In this document: in pieces, positions 23,414 to 34,952 of the stretch
Numbering within the stretch: position 1 is the stretch's first letter
Layout: every line of letters starts with the position of its first letter
Source: Hemerocallis citrina
Taxonomy: Eukaryota; Streptophyta; Magnoliopsida; Asparagales; Asphodelaceae
Assembly (NCBI GenBank): GCA_017893485.1
Contig: CM030367.1
Coordinates: forward strand, 146,681,767-146,745,766
DNA length: 64,000 bases
Reading direction: 5' to 3'
Notes under the pieces: model-generated
What the model was told of the DNA's origin: nothing
Seen by the model: only the letters and a program-made list of their open reading frames with translations
Databases searched by the model: none
Translations under genes and position numbers: made by a program

Positions 23414-24144
23414 TGTTGACTGTAAGTTTGGTGTGCACAAAATGTACAATTAAATCTAATATTCTTCAATCGAGATATGAAGGTTTCTAGGAAATCAAAA
23501 TCTAAACCAAGAATACAAAAGATTTGACATCAAGCAAAAAAGGAAAGAATAAAAGGAGACTGCGAAATAACAAAAGATTTGCCTCAAGAAACATGTGCTT
23601 CAAATCCTCAAGAAAGTCAGCCAAAATTTATCATTTATTTCTGTTAATGTGAGGAATCAATATGTAAAGAATCGTTGATTGAATAGTCAGTTATTGAAAG
23701 AATATAAAAGTAAATTCACCAAATAAAAACCGCATCTGGTAGGAGAGTGTCAACTGCACTTATTCACAGTCAACTTTATCAAACAGTCGACCGCAAGTAT
23801 AGTGCAAATATGATGCAATCGACTGTCAGTTCCTCTCGACTGTAGTTGAAGAAATTGACAGTTGACCGCACATAAGTGCATTCGACCGTCACTTGCACAA
23901 AGTTAGATACAGAAGTTTTTTTTTCCACTTTTTGGAAAGAAACTTTTCCTCACTCTATAAATAGAGGTAAATTCACTGAGTATTATTCATCCATTTCAAC
24001 TATTATTCTTCTGAACATACTATTCAATCAAAGATCCGAGTGTGCTAGCTTTTATTGTTTTCTTAGTCAAGATCAATATAAATCTTGCTTGTTTTTCTTT
24101 TCTTTCACTTCGGTGAGTTTACAGCGCTTGTTCATAGAAGTCAT
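23414..24144 (+). repeat. 3' LTR of copia A, first part
   Basis: Matches the 5' LTR from TGTTGACTGTAAG up to CATAGAAGTC, where copia B is inserted. It repeats the GTCGAC cluster (23745-23890) and the CTATAAATAGAG TATA box (about 23956). Confidence 0.9.
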
Positions 24145-24803
24145 TGTTGAATTCAAACTCCGGAATAACTCAACAACGACGACGAAGAGTTGCAATAACT
24201 ATAGAATCAAAACAAGAGAACAAAGAATAACCAAAAGCAACACACAAGAACACAAGAGATTTTTTTGAGGTTCACCCAAAACAATGGCTACTTCTCCGTG
24301 CATTCCACCAGAAATATGAAAAATAGGTTTACAAATCTCTTAAGAAATCACCCCCAAGGTGTAGGGTTTCTCTCTATCTCCCTCTCTCTCAATAACGACT
24401 GGTAGATCTCTATTTTATTTTCAGTTAACCCTAAAATCGTACACAATACAATATATATTGGATTTCTCAACTTTCAATCTCAGCCGCTCATCAAATAGCG
24501 TCGGGACGGTTGACTGCAACACTATGTCGGTCGACCGGTTCTCTCCTTCGACTATATAGGGTTCAACAGAGTGTAGGTCGGTCGACCAGTCGCCTCTTCA
24601 AGTTACAGGATTGAATCAGTGAGCGAGACGGTCGACTGCGCGGCCGACGGTACTTTGCCTGGGGTGTGGTTCGGGGGGTGTGGTCGACCGCAACTCTGCC
24701 TATAGCTACAAACTAATCTTGACCTACTTGCTCCCACTTTGACTCTCCTTCTCGTCTATCTTCTACAACCCATTATCGTGTATTGGATCCACAAACCCCA
24801 ACA
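24145..24803 (-). repeat. 3' LTR of copia B
   Basis: 659 bp, from TGTTGAATTCAAAC to ACAAACCCCAACA. It contains several GTCGAC-type motifs (24505-24690). It pairs with 28962-29633. Confidence 0.9.
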
Positions 24804-24901
24804 ATCTCCCACTTGGTGACATATACACGAAGTCTCTAACCTATTCTTCGTTCTTCCATTGGCCTAGTCTAGGCCTGTGCCTCTGCGAGTCTCCTCATCA
24901 A

Positions 24902-25448
24902 TTAAACTAGAGACAATCCAATGAAGGTATAGCAAAACTGATGTTTCTTGCTATCCACCACCTTAGTGAGCATGTCCGCCAGATTCTTAGTGCCAAGAAT
25001 CGTAGTTAGTTTCAACCATTTATTCTCAACCGCCATTATGATAAAATGATACCTCATTTGAATATGCCGAGTCTTAGAGTGATATGCTGAGTTTTTCGTC
25101 AAGAAAACTGCACTTTGACTGTCACACCATAGTTCACCTATGGGTTACTTCCTGCCCAACTATTTCATAAGCTCCAAAATTCACAACATGTCTTTTGTCG
25201 CTTCTGTAAGTGCCATTAACTCTGACTTCGTGGTTGATTGTGCTAACATTTTGTAACTGCGAAGCCCAACTGACAGTTGTTCCTCCAACTGTAAATACAT
25301 ATCCTATAGTAGTTCTGCAACCATCACGATCGCCCAAAAAATCCACATCCACATAACCATATATATGCAAAGAATCTCCCCCAAAACAAAGAGAGTGATA
25401 TGAAGTACCTGCTAGATATCTAAGAATCCACCTTACTACATCCTAATG
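24902..25448 (-). pseudogene. Copia B RNase H
   Basis: Two open pieces, 25134-25370 (YGYVDVDFLGDRDGCRTTIGY, TVSWASQLQNVSTINHEV) and 24902-25102 (SKTRHIQMRYHFI, LGTKNLADMLTKVV), match the Copia RNase H and the C-terminal end of pol. The order and wording fit Tork-type elements. A stop lies between the pieces. Confidence 0.82.
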
Positions 25449-26192
25449 CTATTTACCTGGATTCTTTATGTAACGGCTAACAACTTCCACTGCTTGTGCG
25501 ATGTCTGGTCTTGTAGACACCATCGCATACATAAAACTCCTAACGGCTGAGGAATAAGGAATAGCAGCCATTTCCTCCATCTCTGCCTCTGTCTTAGGAC
25601 ACAAGTCTATCGATAACTTGAAGTGAGCAGCCAAGGGACAAGTGACTGGCCTTGCGCCATCCCTGTTGAATCTTTTCAACACCTTCTTCACGTATTCCGC
25701 TTGAGATAACCAAAGCTTCTTGCTTCTCCTGTATCTACTAATCTTCATGTCGGGGATTTGCTTTGCTTCACCCAAGTCCTTCATTGAAAACTCCAAACCT
25801 AGCACCTTTTTCACTTTCTTGATCTTTTCCATACATGAACATGCTAACAACATGTCGTCCACATACAACACCAAAGTAACTATATCATTGTCCTCATATC
25901 TACGAACATACACACAATTATCCATTTTGCATCTATCGAAACATTTTTCTCTCATGAAGCAATCAAACTTCAAGTACCATTGCCACAGTGCTTGTTTGAG
26001 CCCATAAAGACTCTTCTTTAATCGACACACCATGTCTTCTTTCCCTTTTGCTTCAAAACCTATGGGTTGTTTTATATACAACTCTTCTTCGGCATCACCA
26101 TGGAGAAATTCTATCTTCACATCCAACTGCTCTAAGTGCAAGTCTTCAACTGTCACAATACTAAGCAGAATCCTAATTGAAGCCATCTTCAT
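25449..26192 (-). pseudogene. Copia B reverse transcriptase
   Basis: 247 codons covering most of the reverse transcriptase: EQLDVKIEFLHGDAEEELYI, CRLKKSLYGLKQALWQWYLK and the catalytic LVLYVDDMLLAC, followed by the thumb and SVVRS-like segment with STRPDIAQAVEVVSRY. The motif A residue D of LDVKIEFLHG is present. The N-terminal part (to about 26540) is in other frames with stops. The enzyme copies the element RNA into DNA in particles. Confidence 0.85.
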
Positions 26193-26757
26193 AATTGGTG
26201 CAAAGATCTTACTATAATCAACACCTTCTCTTTAAGCGAATCCTTTCACAAAAAGCCTCACCTTGTACCTCTTACTGCCATATGCCTCATCTTTGACTCT
26301 GAAAATCCATTTGTTTTTAAGAGCGTGCTTCCCTGCAAGTAACTTGGCCAACTCTCAAGTTTGGTTATGTTCCAAGGAGTTCATCTCGTTCTTCATGGCT
26401 AACTCCCACTGAATTCGAGACTCATCCCTCAAAGCCTTCTCATGAGTCTCTGGCTTTCCTGAATTCGTGTATAAAACATGCTCGTGAACAACACTAGATG
26501 ATGGATCAAATATCTTGTTTGGCCTCTTCTCTCGTGTCGATCTCCTTAACGTGGGTACCGGTTGACCGACCGGTTTAGGTTCCCCAAACTGTTCTGGATG
26601 TACCTGTTTGTCTTGGATAACCTGCTTATTTCCAATAGGCTCACCATGAACCTCTTGTGCTGCCTGTAGTACTTATACCTGCTGCTGCAGTGTAGGCCCC
26701 CACCACTAGGTCTGCCTTCAGAATTTGAATCTGAGTCTGAGTCTGAACCCAATCTGA

Positions 26758-27861
26758 CTATGAACTGGTTATACTGTCTTGACCTGTGTGTCTGTCCTTG
26801 TATATGACCTCTTCATTGAACACTGCATTTTTGCTGCGAATGACTTTGTTATCCACAAAATTCCAAAGCCTGTAACTATACTCATCGCCACCGTAGCCAA
26901 TGAACACACACCTCCTGGACTTAGAGTTCAACTTCTTTCTTTCTTCCCTGTCAATTAGTACATATGCCATACAACCATAAATTTTCAAATGTGAATAATT
27001 GACAGTTTTACTTGACCATAGTTCTTCTGGAATGGCCATATCAAGGGCACTAGACTGGCAACGATTAATTAAGTACACTACTGTATCAACTGTAGCGGCC
27101 CAAAGATGGACCGGGAGACCCACATGAAGTCTCATGCATTTCACCATTTCGAGTATCGTGCGGTTCATTCTTTCTGCTGCACCATTCTTTTGTGGAGTCT
27201 TAGGAACTATCTTGATTCCTCTGATACATTTCTTTGCTAGATAGTTAACAAACTCTTTGCTTGTGTACTCACCTTCATTGTCTGACTTTATTGCTTTCAC
27301 TTTGCAACTCGTCTTATTCTCAACTGTGGCCTTCCAAGCTCTGAATGCCTCAAAAACTTCTGATTTATCACGAATTGCATAAACCCAAACATTTATTGCA
27401 GCATCATTGATGAATGTGACAAAGTATCTCTTACTACCATAAGAGAATTCCTGAGCTGGACCCCACATATTTGTATGTACCAACTCTAGCTTCCCAAGCT
27501 TTTTCTCACATCCACCCAATTGAAAACTAACTGTCTTCTGTTTGCCCATCACACAATTCTCACAAAATCCCATCTCAACCTTCTTCAGCCCCGACAAAAG
27601 ATCCCTAGAACAAAGCTGCTTGACACCATTTTCACCAAGGTGCCCCAACCTGACATGCCATAGAATCGACGAGGAACTACTTGTTGATGCTGTAACAATG
27701 ATATCACTAGAATCACCTTCTCTGAGTAAGTACAACATGTCACCACGCTTTTTTTTTGCCACCAACCTGGCACAAGTTATCATCTTCCATTCTCCATGCC
27801 CAAAAGTTGTTGTGAACCCTTCTTTGTCTAGTTTGCTAGTTGAGATCAAGTTTTTCTTCAA
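26758..27861 (-). pseudogene. Copia B integrase
   Basis: 367 codons. The HHCC zinc finger is visible (H69, H74, C100, C103). The DDE core has D194 (KSDNEGEY) and E230 (KNGAAERMNRT), but the first catalytic position reads HTNMWGP with N131 where the family has D. The C-terminal part KLNSKSRRCVFIGYGGDEYSY is intact. The wording matches the Tork lineage. The D-to-N change at the active site would be expected to abolish strand transfer. Confidence 0.88.
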
Positions 27862-28053
27862 GCTCGGAATATGTCATGTATCATTCAAGACCAATTGCCC
27901 ACCATTTCAATCCTGCACTCTCACAGAACCTCTACCTACAACTCGACATATCTGCCCATTTCCAACTAAAACTGTACCAAAATCACCTGTCTTGTAATCC
28001 TCAAAAACATCCCTCATGGGAGTATAATGATAAGAAGCACATGATTCTATACA

Positions 28054-28940
28054 CTAATTATCTTGCAAAATATTAAATCCAGCAGATAAACACAATTCAT
28101 CTAGACGAGGTTCAATACTTACCACATTGGCTACCTGTGACCCTGCTTGTGCTTTCTTATACTCCTCGCATTGGTCTCTCCTGTGTCTTGGCTTCTTGTA
28201 GTACCAACACTCACCTTTGTGATATTCTGTTCTTGACTTGGACCTGTGATTCCTGCTCTGTGACTTTCCTCTGTTGTTACTTCTACCATGGTTATCAACT
28301 GATAGCACGACATTGCTAGGATATGACATCGAAGTCTCTCCATGTCTTTTCTTCCTTGCATCCTCATTCATAATGCTGCTTATAATATTCTTTAGGATTG
28401 TCGTATCAGTCATGGTGCTTGTAATAGTCTGCTCTACTGTGCTGTAACTATCAGGAAGACTGGATAGCAACAACAACGATTGTGCCATTTCCTTAAACTT
28501 TAAACCCGAAGATTCCATCTGATTGTAAACCATACAGAAATTGTTGATGTGCTCAGCAACCGAACCCCTTTCCGACAGCTTCAAGTTAACCAACTTCTTT
28601 AGGTATAAGTCCGTAGGATCTGGTTCGCTGCATTCGGCTTCTCGAACATGTTTGTCAATATCTCCATTGCCTCCTTTACGATTTTTGTCTTCTCAATGTG
28701 AAACAGCGCCTTCCTGCTCAGCAATAACTGAATCTGCCAAAGTGCTTTCTGATCCTATCTATTCCAAGCCACCAACACAACTGGATCGACCTCCGCCCCT
28801 TCTGGCTTCAAACCAAACAACATATCATCTAGATCCTTCTGTCGGAGATACACAATCATTTGGATCTTCCACATTATGAAATTCGTTCCATCGAACTCTT
28901 TGACTCTGCTCTTGTCCCCCAACTCAATCAATACTACCAA
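28054..28940 (-). pseudogene. Copia B gag
   Basis: Starts at 28940 (MVVLIELGDKSRVKEFDGTN) with the UBN2-type gag opening and hits a stop at 28755. The next piece, 28054-28593, reads LKLSERGSVAEHINNFCMVY, LLLSSLPDSYSTVEQTI and a zinc knuckle CWYYKKPRHRRDQC. In the usual CX2CX4HX4C knuckle the second cysteine is replaced by Y and the glycine before H is R. Stops and these changes show a dead gag. Confidence 0.85.
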
Positions 28941-28946
28941 CCTGTA

Positions 28947-28958
28947 GCTCTGATACCA
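28947..28958 (-). promoter_or_regulatory. Primer-binding site of copia B (tRNA-Met)
   Basis: On the minus strand TGGTATCAGAGC, three bases inside the right LTR. A perfect match to the standard plant initiator tRNA primer site. Confidence 0.9.
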
Positions 28959-28961
28959 CTT

Positions 28962-29633
28962 TGTTGAATTCTAACTGCGGAATAACTCAACAACGATGAC
29001 GACAAGATGCAAGAACTATGGAATCAAAACAAAAGAACAAACAACAACCAAAAGCAACACAAAAGAACACACGAGATTTTTTCGAGGTTCACCCAAAACA
29101 ATGGCTACTTCCCCGCGCAGAGGCACTCCTGCGATTTCCACTAGAAATATAAAGAATAGGTTTACAAATCTCACAAGAACTCACCCCAAGGTATAGGGTT
29201 TCTCTCTATCTCCCTCTTTCTCAATGACGGCAGGTAGATCTCTATTTTCTTTTCAGTTAACCCTAAAATCGTACACAATACAATATATATAGGATTTCTC
29301 AACTTTCAATCTTAGCCGCTCATCAAACAGCATCGGGACGGTCGATTGCAACACCATGTCGGTCGACTGGTTCTCTCCTATGACTGTACAGGGTCCAACA
29401 GAGTGTAGGTCGGTCGACTGCACGGTCGATCGGTTGCCTCTTCAAGTTACAGGATTGAATCAGTGAGCGAGACGGTCGACTGCGCAGTCGACCGTACTTT
29501 TCCTAGGGTACAGTCGACCGCAACTCTGCCTGTAGCTGCAAACTACTCTTAACCTGCTTGCTCCCACTTTGACTCTCCTTCTCGTCTATCTTCTTCAACC
29601 CATTATCGTGTATTGGATCCACAAACCCCAACA
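28962..29633 (-). repeat. 5' LTR of copia B
   Basis: 672 bp, from TGTTGAATTCTAAC to ACAAACCCCAACA. GTCGAC motifs cluster at 29335-29525. Many differences and small indels against the other LTR are visible, so this insertion is not recent. Confidence 0.9.
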
Positions 29634-29894
29634 GTCCTGTGGGTGTAATATGACTATCAGCCTAAATCCCGAGAATCACTGTACGGGGTTTTAAGTATAG
29701 TGGAATGCTTGTGGCAGAGAATTGCTGCAAGTAGGTGGTATGGACGTAGACCTGGGGATCGAACCACGTTATATCACTGTTTCTTGCGTGCTTGCTCTGT
29801 TTGCTTTCTCTAACTCTATCTCTTTGCTTCAAGCATTTATTTTAAGTTTTTAATTTCCACACTATCACCCTATTCACCCCCAGGGTGATTTACA
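29634..29894 (+). repeat. 3' LTR of copia A, second part
   Basis: Resumes the LTR at GTCCTGTGGGTGTAATA and ends GGGTGATTTACA, matching the 5' LTR from 14660 to 14915. Confidence 0.9.
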
Positions 29895-30400
29895 GTTCGT
29901 ATTATGTTAAATCATGTTACAATTTCCTTAACTCCGCGGGTGTTATTTTTCCGTTCGCCAAATCTATATGGAAATGCATTGCACCACTTATAATCAAAAT
30001 TATCCAGTGGCTTGCTATTCAGAAGAAATTACTTACTGTTGATAATCTCAAATAGATTAATTTGGCTTTAGGTCAAAATTGTTTTTTTATGTCTTACTCA
30101 TCACGAGAATGTGAATCATTTATTCATTCGTCCAATATGGACGATTTGTATGCAAGCTTGGCAAGTCCGTAGTCACCCGGACTCTATTGACTTGTGGTGG
30201 AATATATGGAGTTCCTGCAGAGTCAAGAGTTCCTTCCTCACATCATGGGAGTTATCCATGATGGCTCTCATTTGGATTATTTGGAAATAAAGAAATAATC
30301 GCATGTTCTCTAATACTTCTCGCTCGATTAATTGTTTAATTGAATATCACATTTTTTAAAACTAAGTTTTGGGCTAGTGGTTTAGCATAAAACAAAGTTT
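29895..30400 (+). mobile_element. Old L1-like LINE (L1-C), right fragment with zf-RVT region
   Basis: Continues the LINE cut by copia A: YYVKSCYNFLNSAGVIFPFA, KSIWKCIAPLIIKIIQWLAI, then QKKLLTVDNL and MALIWIIWK followed by RNNRMFSN. This is the zf-RVT domain seen at the C-terminus of plant L1 ORF2. Stops are frequent. The 3' end is not clear and the boundary is approximate. Confidence 0.8.
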
Positions 30401-31193
30401 ATGCACTTCAACTTCATCTTCTTGATGTTGTTGCATTTTTTTTCTTGCATATGAGCTTTCTACCCCCTTAAGCTTGGATTGAGTTTCTTCTTATGAGTTT
30501 ATTTTCCTTGTGTGCATAACTGATCCTTGGCAGCCTTCGTACTTTCTATTCGGCTGCTCCGTTTACTATTTTGCTTCATCCTTAACCAGGTGTTTTTGGT
30601 TTCTATTGGCTTGAAATCCCTCTGCACTGATTGCATCTGATACATATAATTTTGGAATTTGGTTGATGCTACATCTTTTGTTGGATGTTATTTATTTTAT
30701 CAGGATAACCAAGTTTATCGTCTTTCTTTCTTTATGTTCTTATATCTGTGACTCTCTCTTTATGTTCTTATATCCACTCTGAAGGTTTCACTCTTTATTT
30801 CCTATTATTGTAGTTTGGCATCGTACTGCTCCTTGCTGTTTAGTTGGTATCAGGAATGGTATTCACTTCTATCTTTCCTATGTTTTGTTCTTGTGTGTTT
30901 TGTTCAGGTTGCGGTGGCTGTGCTGATTGTGCCTGTATCTTTTGCGCCTGCTTTTGTCTAGAGGTGTTTCTCTATTTGCCTTTTCAGCAGTGTGAGGGGC
31001 GGTTCACGGTTGTTGTTGTTGTCTCTGCTCTGTTCAGTGATTGTGGATCTCATTTATTTAACGAGAGTCTCTTTCCTTTTCCTTTCTTATTGTGTTGTTG
31101 TTCTTGGTAGCAAATTTCTTATTTACACTGTTTGCCTTATGTATTCTGGCAGTGTGGTTATCGTTTTCTTTTTATTGTTGTTTTACTGCTTAT
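30401..31193. other. T-rich DNA, probably LINE 3' UTR
   Basis: T-rich sequence following the L1-C coding remnant and ending where copia C begins. No gene is supported. A cysteine-rich open stretch near 30844-31110 arises from TGT/TGC-rich sequence and has no family resemblance. Confidence 0.45.
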
Positions 31194-32190
31194 TGTAAAT
31201 CACCCTTAGGGGGGTGAATAGGGTGATCGTGCAAAATTAAAAATTAAAGAAATAAAGTAAAGTAAAGTAAATTAAATGCAAGAGAGACAAGAAAAGCAAA
31301 CACAGATGATGCAACGATATAACGTGGTTCGACCCCCAGGTCTTCATCCACACCACCTACTTGTAGCAATTCTCCGCCACAAGCGTTCCACTATACTCAA
31401 AAACCTTAGTACAATGATTCTCGGATTCAGGCAGAGAGACCTATTACACCCACAGGACTTCTAATCCAAGTCCCGTCAATCTCACCGAAGTGGAAAAGAA
31501 AAGAAAAGAAAACTCAAGATCGCTTAAGATCTTCACTAAAGAATACAACCAATTTAACGCTCACACTCGGATTGATTATCAAGAGATTAGTTCAATGTAT
31601 TTTTCTCAGTAGCAATAGGTAGAGAAGACACAGTGGATTCGTTCTCTTAAGTAGAAGAGGAAGTGTATCGATCAAAAGTAGAAACGATACATTCCAAAAA
31701 AGGTATACAGCTTAAGTTGCGGTCGACCGGTAAAAGTGTGCGGCCGACCGTTCAGCTCTCTGGCGTAGCTAGAGAGATGAAAGGTCGACCGCTTTCTTAA
31801 TCAGCTGAAGTTGCCGTCGACTGCAACGGTCGACCGACATTAGGTACAGTTGACCGGTTCTTGGCTGTATGAATTGAATCCTCTTTGTTTTCTTACCATA
31901 AACTAATCAATCTTTAACCAATCGTTTACAATAAATATCTCACGAAGATATTACTAAAAATCTAGTCATGATAGATTGCTTGGAGACCAATTAATTGAGA
32001 ACTCCTTTTGAATAACTTCCTTTTTTGCCCGTATATTGAATCTTCCTTTATTACTTTCCTTGTTTGTATATTTTTGAATCTCTCTTGGATCTGTTTTTCA
32101 TGTTAATTGATTCTGAAAATCTAACACACTAAATTCAAACTTATTAGTACAAGTTAGCACGTTTTGTGCACATCAAACTAAGGGTCAACA
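31194..32190 (-). repeat. 3' LTR of copia C
   Basis: 997 bp, plus-strand ends TGTAAATCACCC and AGGGTCAACA. It has a cluster of GTCGAC / GGCCGACC motifs (31715-31860). Confidence 0.88.
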
Positions 32191-32850
32191 ATCTCCCCCT
32201 TTTGGTGTGAACAAAACATGCATGAATGTTTGAAACTTAAAACAAAGCATATAAAATACTCCTCCTGAATTTAGTACATCCTGTAATACAAATTTTCATA
32301 AATAGAGAGTAAATAATCCCCCTAAATACAACGCCACCTGTAATACAGAACTTAAAGAACAAATATATGAGAGTGAAGAGAGATGAGAGTATTAATTCAT
32401 GAAATGATTTGAAAATCATTTTGAAAACCGTTTGAAAACATTCTAAAAACATTCTCCCCCTTTTTGGAACACACCAAGAGGGGATGGATATACGAGACAT
32501 AAGTAAAATAATCCTTGGAAAGTTCGTATAACCAATCATCAATTAAAATAATGAAGAGACACATTTGAGGATATTACAATGAATACCAACTTAGAAAACA
32601 TGGAAGAGAATCTTCTTACATGATACCGTTGATAACGAGACTCTTTGATGTACAGTGAGAGCTTTACATAATATCAGAGATTTGATTCTCCCGAATACAC
32701 ATGAAAGCAACAAAGAAATCAAAAAATTGAGAGAGGAATCATTGATTTTATAAAGTTTCGAAAAACAAGACCAGAGAGAGAGATAGCCGGTCGACCGCAA
32801 AACACGATTTTGCAAAAACTATTTAGGGACCGACTCACACAAAACAACTT
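32191..32850 (-). other. Copia C 3' non-coding region with two purine tracts
   Basis: On the minus strand AAAAGGGGGAGAT directly precedes the LTR (32191-32203), and AAAAAGGGGGAGAATG lies upstream at about 32448-32464. No extra reading frame like that of copia A is seen. One GGTCGACCG occurs at about 32790. Confidence 0.7.
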
Positions 32851-33666
32851 TTAGGGTGAAAAATTGATAACATTTAACGCCCCTCTCAAGAAGTAAAAAC
32901 ATTTTTCGGCTAAAGGTTTTGTAAAAATATCTGCAATTTGTGAATCAGTAGAAATATACTCAAGTAAAATATCTCCTTTTTGAAAGTGATCTTTAATAAA
33001 ATGATATCTAATATCAATGTTTTTTGTGCGACTGAGTTGGTCAAAATTTTTTGTCATGTGTACGGTGCCAGTGTTGTCACATTTTATGGGGATGTGGTCA
33101 AAGAATACCTTATAATCCTCGAGAGTATGTTTCATCCATAATACTTGCGCACAACAGGATCCTGCCGCAATGTATTCAGCTTTGGCAGTCGAAAGAGTAA
33201 CAGAATTTTGCTTCTTGGATGCCCACGAAATAAGGCAGTCGCCCAAGAAGTGACATGTACCACTAGTGCTCTTTCTATCGGTTAAGCTGCCAGCATAATC
33301 TGCATCGGAGTATCCTATAAGAGAGAAATTTCTATTTTTCGGGTACCAAAGACCAGTATTTGGTGTGCCTTTAAGATATCGAATGATACGCTTAACAGCA
33401 ACCAAATGTGATTTTTTGGGACACGATTGAAAACGTGCACATAAACAGACACTAAACATAATATCAGGACGCGATGCAGTAATATAAAGCAAACTACCAA
33501 TCATACCTCTGTAAGTAGAAATATCAACGTTATTACCAGTTTTGTCTTTAGATAGCTTAGTGGTAGTGGCCATTGGAGTTTTGTAGGCATTTGCATTTTC
33601 AAGTCTGAATTTCTTGACAAGTTCTTTGGCGTACTTAGATTGATTTATGAATATTCCATCTTTTCT
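32851..33666 (-). pseudogene. Copia C reverse transcriptase C-terminus and RNase H (internal deletion)
   Basis: An open stretch from KDGIFINQSKYAKELVKKF through MIGSLLYITASRPDIMFSVC, GYSDADYAGSLTDRKSTSGT and STAKAEYIAAGSC to ADIFTKPLAEKCFYF. The RNase H acidic residues are present. Directly upstream the sequence jumps to the segment before reverse transcriptase (DDDEAEICVEK, another frame), so the reverse transcriptase palm, about 1 kb by comparison with copia A (19600-20620), is missing. The C-terminal part is undamaged. Confidence 0.88.
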
Positions 33667-33774
33667 TTTCAACACAAATCTCTGCCTCATCATCATCAAC
33701 AACATGTAATATTTCTTTAGAGTAGGGGTTAGTTTCATCAAAAATAACATCAATAGATTCTTGAGTAATGCATC
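33667..33774 (-). pseudogene. Copia C segment between integrase and reverse transcriptase
   Basis: Minus-strand frame reading ITQESIDVIFDETNPYSKEI and LHVVDDDEAEICVEK, homologous to copia A near 19520-19600. It ends at the deletion junction, an A-rich stretch GAAAAGAAAAGATG. Confidence 0.75.
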
Positions 33775-34029
33775 TTTTTTTTTTAAGGTTAAAGGTGGAA
33801 TAACGCCACCTTGTTTCATTAATAAGAGGTTAATAAAACACCCTGGAGTATCGGGAGAAATACAAAAGTACAGTGCAGAAAATAAAACATAATCCCCCAA
33901 CAAATCCTGGGGGGTGGGTCTAATCATCCATACATCAAACAACCAAAAGTACAGTAGATCGATACAAAACACAGAATAGCAGAGCTGGCGGCTAATGAGA
34001 ATCTTGATAAGTATGGAGGGCGCCACCCC

Positions 34030-34668
34030 TCAGTCCAGTGTCCGCCCAAACTTTACCTCCTCATCATCAAATTCTTCCACCTGGAAGACTCTGGCAATCC
34101 TCCCTCTCGCTCCTGTGGTAGCACCTGTAGCCCAAAAAGAAATAAGATGCATGATATGAGTAAGGTTACCAGAAATACTATTACATGAAGCACGAAAATA
34201 AAAATTGTTTCTGTCTAGCCATAACACCCATGTAGTTGCCGCAATGGCAATGTACCACGTATCCTTCATTTCTTGGCGAATCGAGGCAAATTCGGGGCCA
34301 ATCCACAAATCCTCATATTCGCTAGGGTAGTCACCTGTTCCTAAGGCTCGTAATACCTCCACCATAGTTGCCTTACTCCTTGGACAGTGAATAAAATGGT
34401 GATTCAAATTTTTCGTATGCATATTGCAGAAACCATAGTTGGTTGCAATCTGGGATTGTCTTTTGGCAAGGTTCTCTCTAGTGAGGATTGCATTATTGAG
34501 CACTAGCCAGAGGAAGACTCTGACTTTAAGGGGGGTTTTGCCTTCCATAACACCTGTGCCCAGCTGGGTCTGCATCCTCGATAGTGAATTCGATGATACA
34601 GAGACCTGACCGTGAAAGCTCCCTTGGTTTCGAGTCCCTAGCGCATCTGATCTGGGCCTTGAACGCAC
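34030..34668 (-). pseudogene. L1-B ORF2, C-terminal zf-RVT region
   Basis: 212 codons ending at FGRTLD: LKVRVFLWLVLNNAILTREN, YGFCNMHTKNLNHHFIHCPR, WVLWLDRNNFYF. The first zinc-binding C, present in L1-A as CGFC, is Y here. A frameshift or stop separates it from the piece upstream (34638-34904, STIGNGRSTRFWWDKW). Confidence 0.85.
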
Positions 34669-34952
34669 ATTACGCTGGTTCGTGTGATGTGTGCTTGCAA
34701 TTCAAGCAGTTGCTGTTTTAACTCTGGGGTAAGAGTTCCTCGGAACGATCGCCTCCAATTTCCCCTCTTCCAAGTCTCAGCCACAGAAATATTTGGTCGA
34801 TTTGTTTTCTCATACAGCTCAGGAAAAGTTTCCTTAAGGGTATGGGCACCACACCATTTGTCCCACCAAAATCTAGTGGACCGTCCATTACCGATAGTCG
34901 ACATAACTGCTGAGTTGAACGGTCCACTTGCTTTGGTAATTCCTTTCCAGAA

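Larger units (their letters stand above)
24145..29633 (-). mobile_element. Copia LTR retrotransposon B, Tork-like, minus strand
   Basis: 5489 bp with LTRs at both ends (659 and 672 bp). Flanking bases are GTCAT (24140-24144) and GTCCT (29634-29638); the undisturbed 5' LTR of copia A has GTCCT here, so the left copy has one mutation. The tRNA-Met site lies next to the right LTR, so the element reads leftward: gag, protease, integrase, reverse transcriptase, RNase H. All genes are damaged. Confidence 0.92.
13943..29894 (+). mobile_element. Copia LTR retrotransposon A, SIRE-like, hosting two other elements
   Basis: The element runs from TGTTGACCC (13943) to GATTTACA (29894). Flanking bases are GTTCA on the left and GTTCG on the right, a 5-bp target duplication with one change. 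It is split by a hAT element (17252-18615) in the integrase region and by copia B (24145-29633) inside its 3' LTR. Gag, protease, integrase and reverse transcriptase are all decayed. An extra reading frame follows pol. Purine tracts AAAAAGGGGGAGA and AAAAGGGAGGGAT lie near the 3' LTR, as in the Sirevirus group. Confidence 0.9.
31194..33774 (-). mobile_element. Copia C, SIRE-like, 3' part; the rest lies beyond the LINE insertion
   Basis: Reading leftward: part of pol, a non-coding 3' region and a 997-bp LTR (32190 to 31194). Its LTR begins TGTTGACCCTTAGTTTGATG on the minus strand, close to copia A's, and its pol is the same family. A LINE (L1-B) interrupts it at about 33775, so its 5' half should lie right of the window. 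The left target copy would be CTTAT (31189-31193). Confidence 0.88.

Noticed and set aside
30844..31110. Cysteine-rich frame
   Set aside because: From T-rich DNA with TGT/TGC repeats next to a LINE remnant; no signal or cysteine spacing that suggests a peptide family.
32851..34026. A single 391-codon protein
   Set aside because: The first 120 codons read through LINE 3' UTR and an out-of-frame Copia segment; only the C-terminal part is Copia coding.
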